From the NCBI RefSeq assembly GCF_900155685.1, contig NZ_LT732548.1:4392330-4456329 (forward strand): a stretch of 64,000 nt of DNA, in the 5' to 3' direction. Numbering within the stretch: the first letter of the stretch is position 1; each line of letters begins with the position of its first letter. The stretch is from Paenibacillus bouchesdurhonensis. GTDB lineage: Bacteria > Bacillota > Bacilli > Paenibacillales > Paenibacillaceae. A program made the position numbers and the translations under genes. Below the pieces are notes generated by a model, which was given only the letters and a program-made list of their open reading frames with translations, had not been told where the DNA came from and did no database searches. This document shows positions 63,398 through 64,000 of the stretch, piece by piece.

Positions 63398-63424
63398 TTA
63401 GCACTCCAATTCACAGAGTGCTAA
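63398..63424. promoter_or_regulatory. CIRCE element (HrcA operator) upstream of htpG
   Basis: TTAGCACTC (63398-63406), a 9-base spacer and GAGTGCTAA (63416-63424) match the CIRCE consensus exactly. It begins 10 bases downstream of the -10 box. Confidence 0.97.
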
Positions 63425-63434
63425 TTCTTCCTTT

Positions 63435-63464
63435 TATATACCATATAGTAAAATTTAAAGTCAA
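63435..63464 (-). promoter_or_regulatory. Sigma-A promoter of htpG
   Basis: TTGACT and TATATA on the minus strand are 18 bases apart, directly upstream of the CIRCE element. Confidence 0.8.
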
Positions 63465-63484
63465 CCCGTTGTGCTATATATGCG

Positions 63485-63751
63485 TTAACTTATCCGGATT
63501 TCGATCCTCACGACAATTCCTCTGACAACTTGGATATCCGGAAACATGCGTGCAAAAGCAATAGTGATCTCCTCCTGATGTGCAGCGGGCTTAAAGAGCA
63601 GCACCTTCCGTAGATGATAGGGCTCCTTATCAATCAGAACAATTCGTATCTTCCTTGTCTCTCCGGCTTTCTGAAATGCTTGCTGAATAGAGCGGATCGC
63701 ATGTATTCCTGCATATCCCCCGCCTATGACAAGGCATGTTAATTCGTTCAT
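63485..63751 (-). pseudogene. Truncated NADH dehydrogenase-like flavoprotein (YutJ/NDH-2 type)
   Basis: The frame begins with a proper start (AAAGGAGA, ATG at 63751) and the FAD-binding LVIGGGYAGIHAIRSI, then VLIDKEPYHLRK, but ends after 88 codons. Homologues run to ~350 residues with a second NAD-binding GxGxxG that is missing here. The frame stops just before the htpG promoter. It looks like a 5' fragment left by a deletion. Expression of the fragment cannot be excluded. Confidence 0.75.
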
Positions 63752-63813
63752 CTTCCCATCTCCTTTGTGTTGTTTTCCATGTGACGGCAAAGGAGCCGGA
63801 TTTGTGACAAAGC

Positions 63814-63850
63814 AAAAAAAGACGGCTCCCTTAAAGAACCGCCTTTTTTT
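63814..63850. terminator. Bidirectional hairpin terminator
   Basis: GACGGCTC and GAACCGCC pair (two G-T) with runs of A before and T after, so it can act on both strands. It lies downstream of the gene cut by the right window edge, on the minus strand. Confidence 0.75.
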
Positions 63851-63936
63851 GCTTTTACAGCGTAATCGCATTTTCACCTAAAGATAAATCCGTAGGATCA
63901 GACTTACTGTAGGCTTATTGTAAACCATCTTTTCTG

Positions 63937-64000
63937 TTAACCGTAAATCTTCTTGAAGACCTCTTCCGCTTCTGCTAGAATCGCATCCCAATCGGCTTCA
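63937..64000 (-). CDS. 3' end of a gene cut by the window edge
   Basis: The last 20 codons (EADWDAILAEAEEVFKKIYG) and a TAA stop are visible. The helical, acidic end resembles the C-terminus of ABC solute-binding proteins, but this is too short for an assignment. Confidence 0.55.
   Translation of the reverse strand, partial: EADWDAILAEAEEVFKKIYG

Noticed and set aside
1..64000. rRNA or tRNA genes, integrase and intact insertion sequences
   Set aside because: No tRNA-like cloverleaf, rRNA core sequence, DDE transposase or recombinase was recognised on reading; a tRNAscan/ISfinder run would be decisive.

Overview
The window looks like a chromosomal segment of a Paenibacillus-type member of the Bacillota. 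The evidence is strong AGGAGG-like ribosome binding sites with frequent TTG and GTG starts, a tyrS T-box leader, a TPP riboswitch, a perfect CIRCE element, a des-desK-desR cold operon, many AraC/LacI regulators and glycoside hydrolases, and a secreted GH5-Fn3-CBM3 enzyme. Genus is an inference from gene content. I saw no rRNA, tRNA, CRISPR array, integrase or intact insertion sequence.

Layout. 1-2.2 kb: glutathione peroxidase-like gene and an AraC regulator divergent from an SRPBCC protein. 2.3-10.6 kb: a disaccharide operon (lacI, binding protein, two permeases, and a GH65 phosphorylase fused to beta-phosphoglucomutase) that would import a glucoside, phosphorolyse it and deliver glucose 6-phosphate. 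It has near-identical palindromic operators, a cre site and no ATPase gene of its own. 11.3-17 kb: a GH5/CBM3 mannanase-like enzyme, a small membrane protein, a nitroreductase beside the remnant of an HxlR regulator, and a secreted stalk-domain protein. 17.1-23.3 kb: an AT-rich accessory block with two nuclease-helicase proteins, each in an operon with a MazG-type nucleotide pyrophosphohydrolase, around a HEPN-like ORF and an XRE regulator. This is the best candidate for an undescribed (anti-phage) system.

23.5-35.3 kb: tyrS with T-box, a nonsense-interrupted LURP-one gene, a GyrI-like protein, a WYL regulator, a 794-residue prenyl-synthase fusion, a DMT transporter, a GH105 enzyme and a short pyruvate kinase. 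35.4-40.6 kb: an ECF sigma/DUF4179 pair and a dehydrogenase-isomerase pair divergent from an AraC regulator. 40.7-41.6 kb: a compact split-sigma locus resembling SigO-RsoA with YvrJ. 42-45.5 kb: the thiamin salvage operon tenA-thiM-thiD-thiE under a TPP riboswitch.

45.5-64 kb: SEC-C protein, DUF2339 membrane protein, small ORFs, a multiply disrupted GH51 arabinofuranosidase relic, a lipoprotein, YpsA, CYTH, desR/desK/des, two aminotransferase-fold genes (one MocR-like), an RlmA-type methyltransferase, htpG under a CIRCE operator, a truncated flavoprotein and the end of one more gene at the right edge. Several intergenic repeats (a 38-bp tandem palindromic repeat, a 42-bp repeat and a dispersed inverted-repeat element) are not explained by genes.
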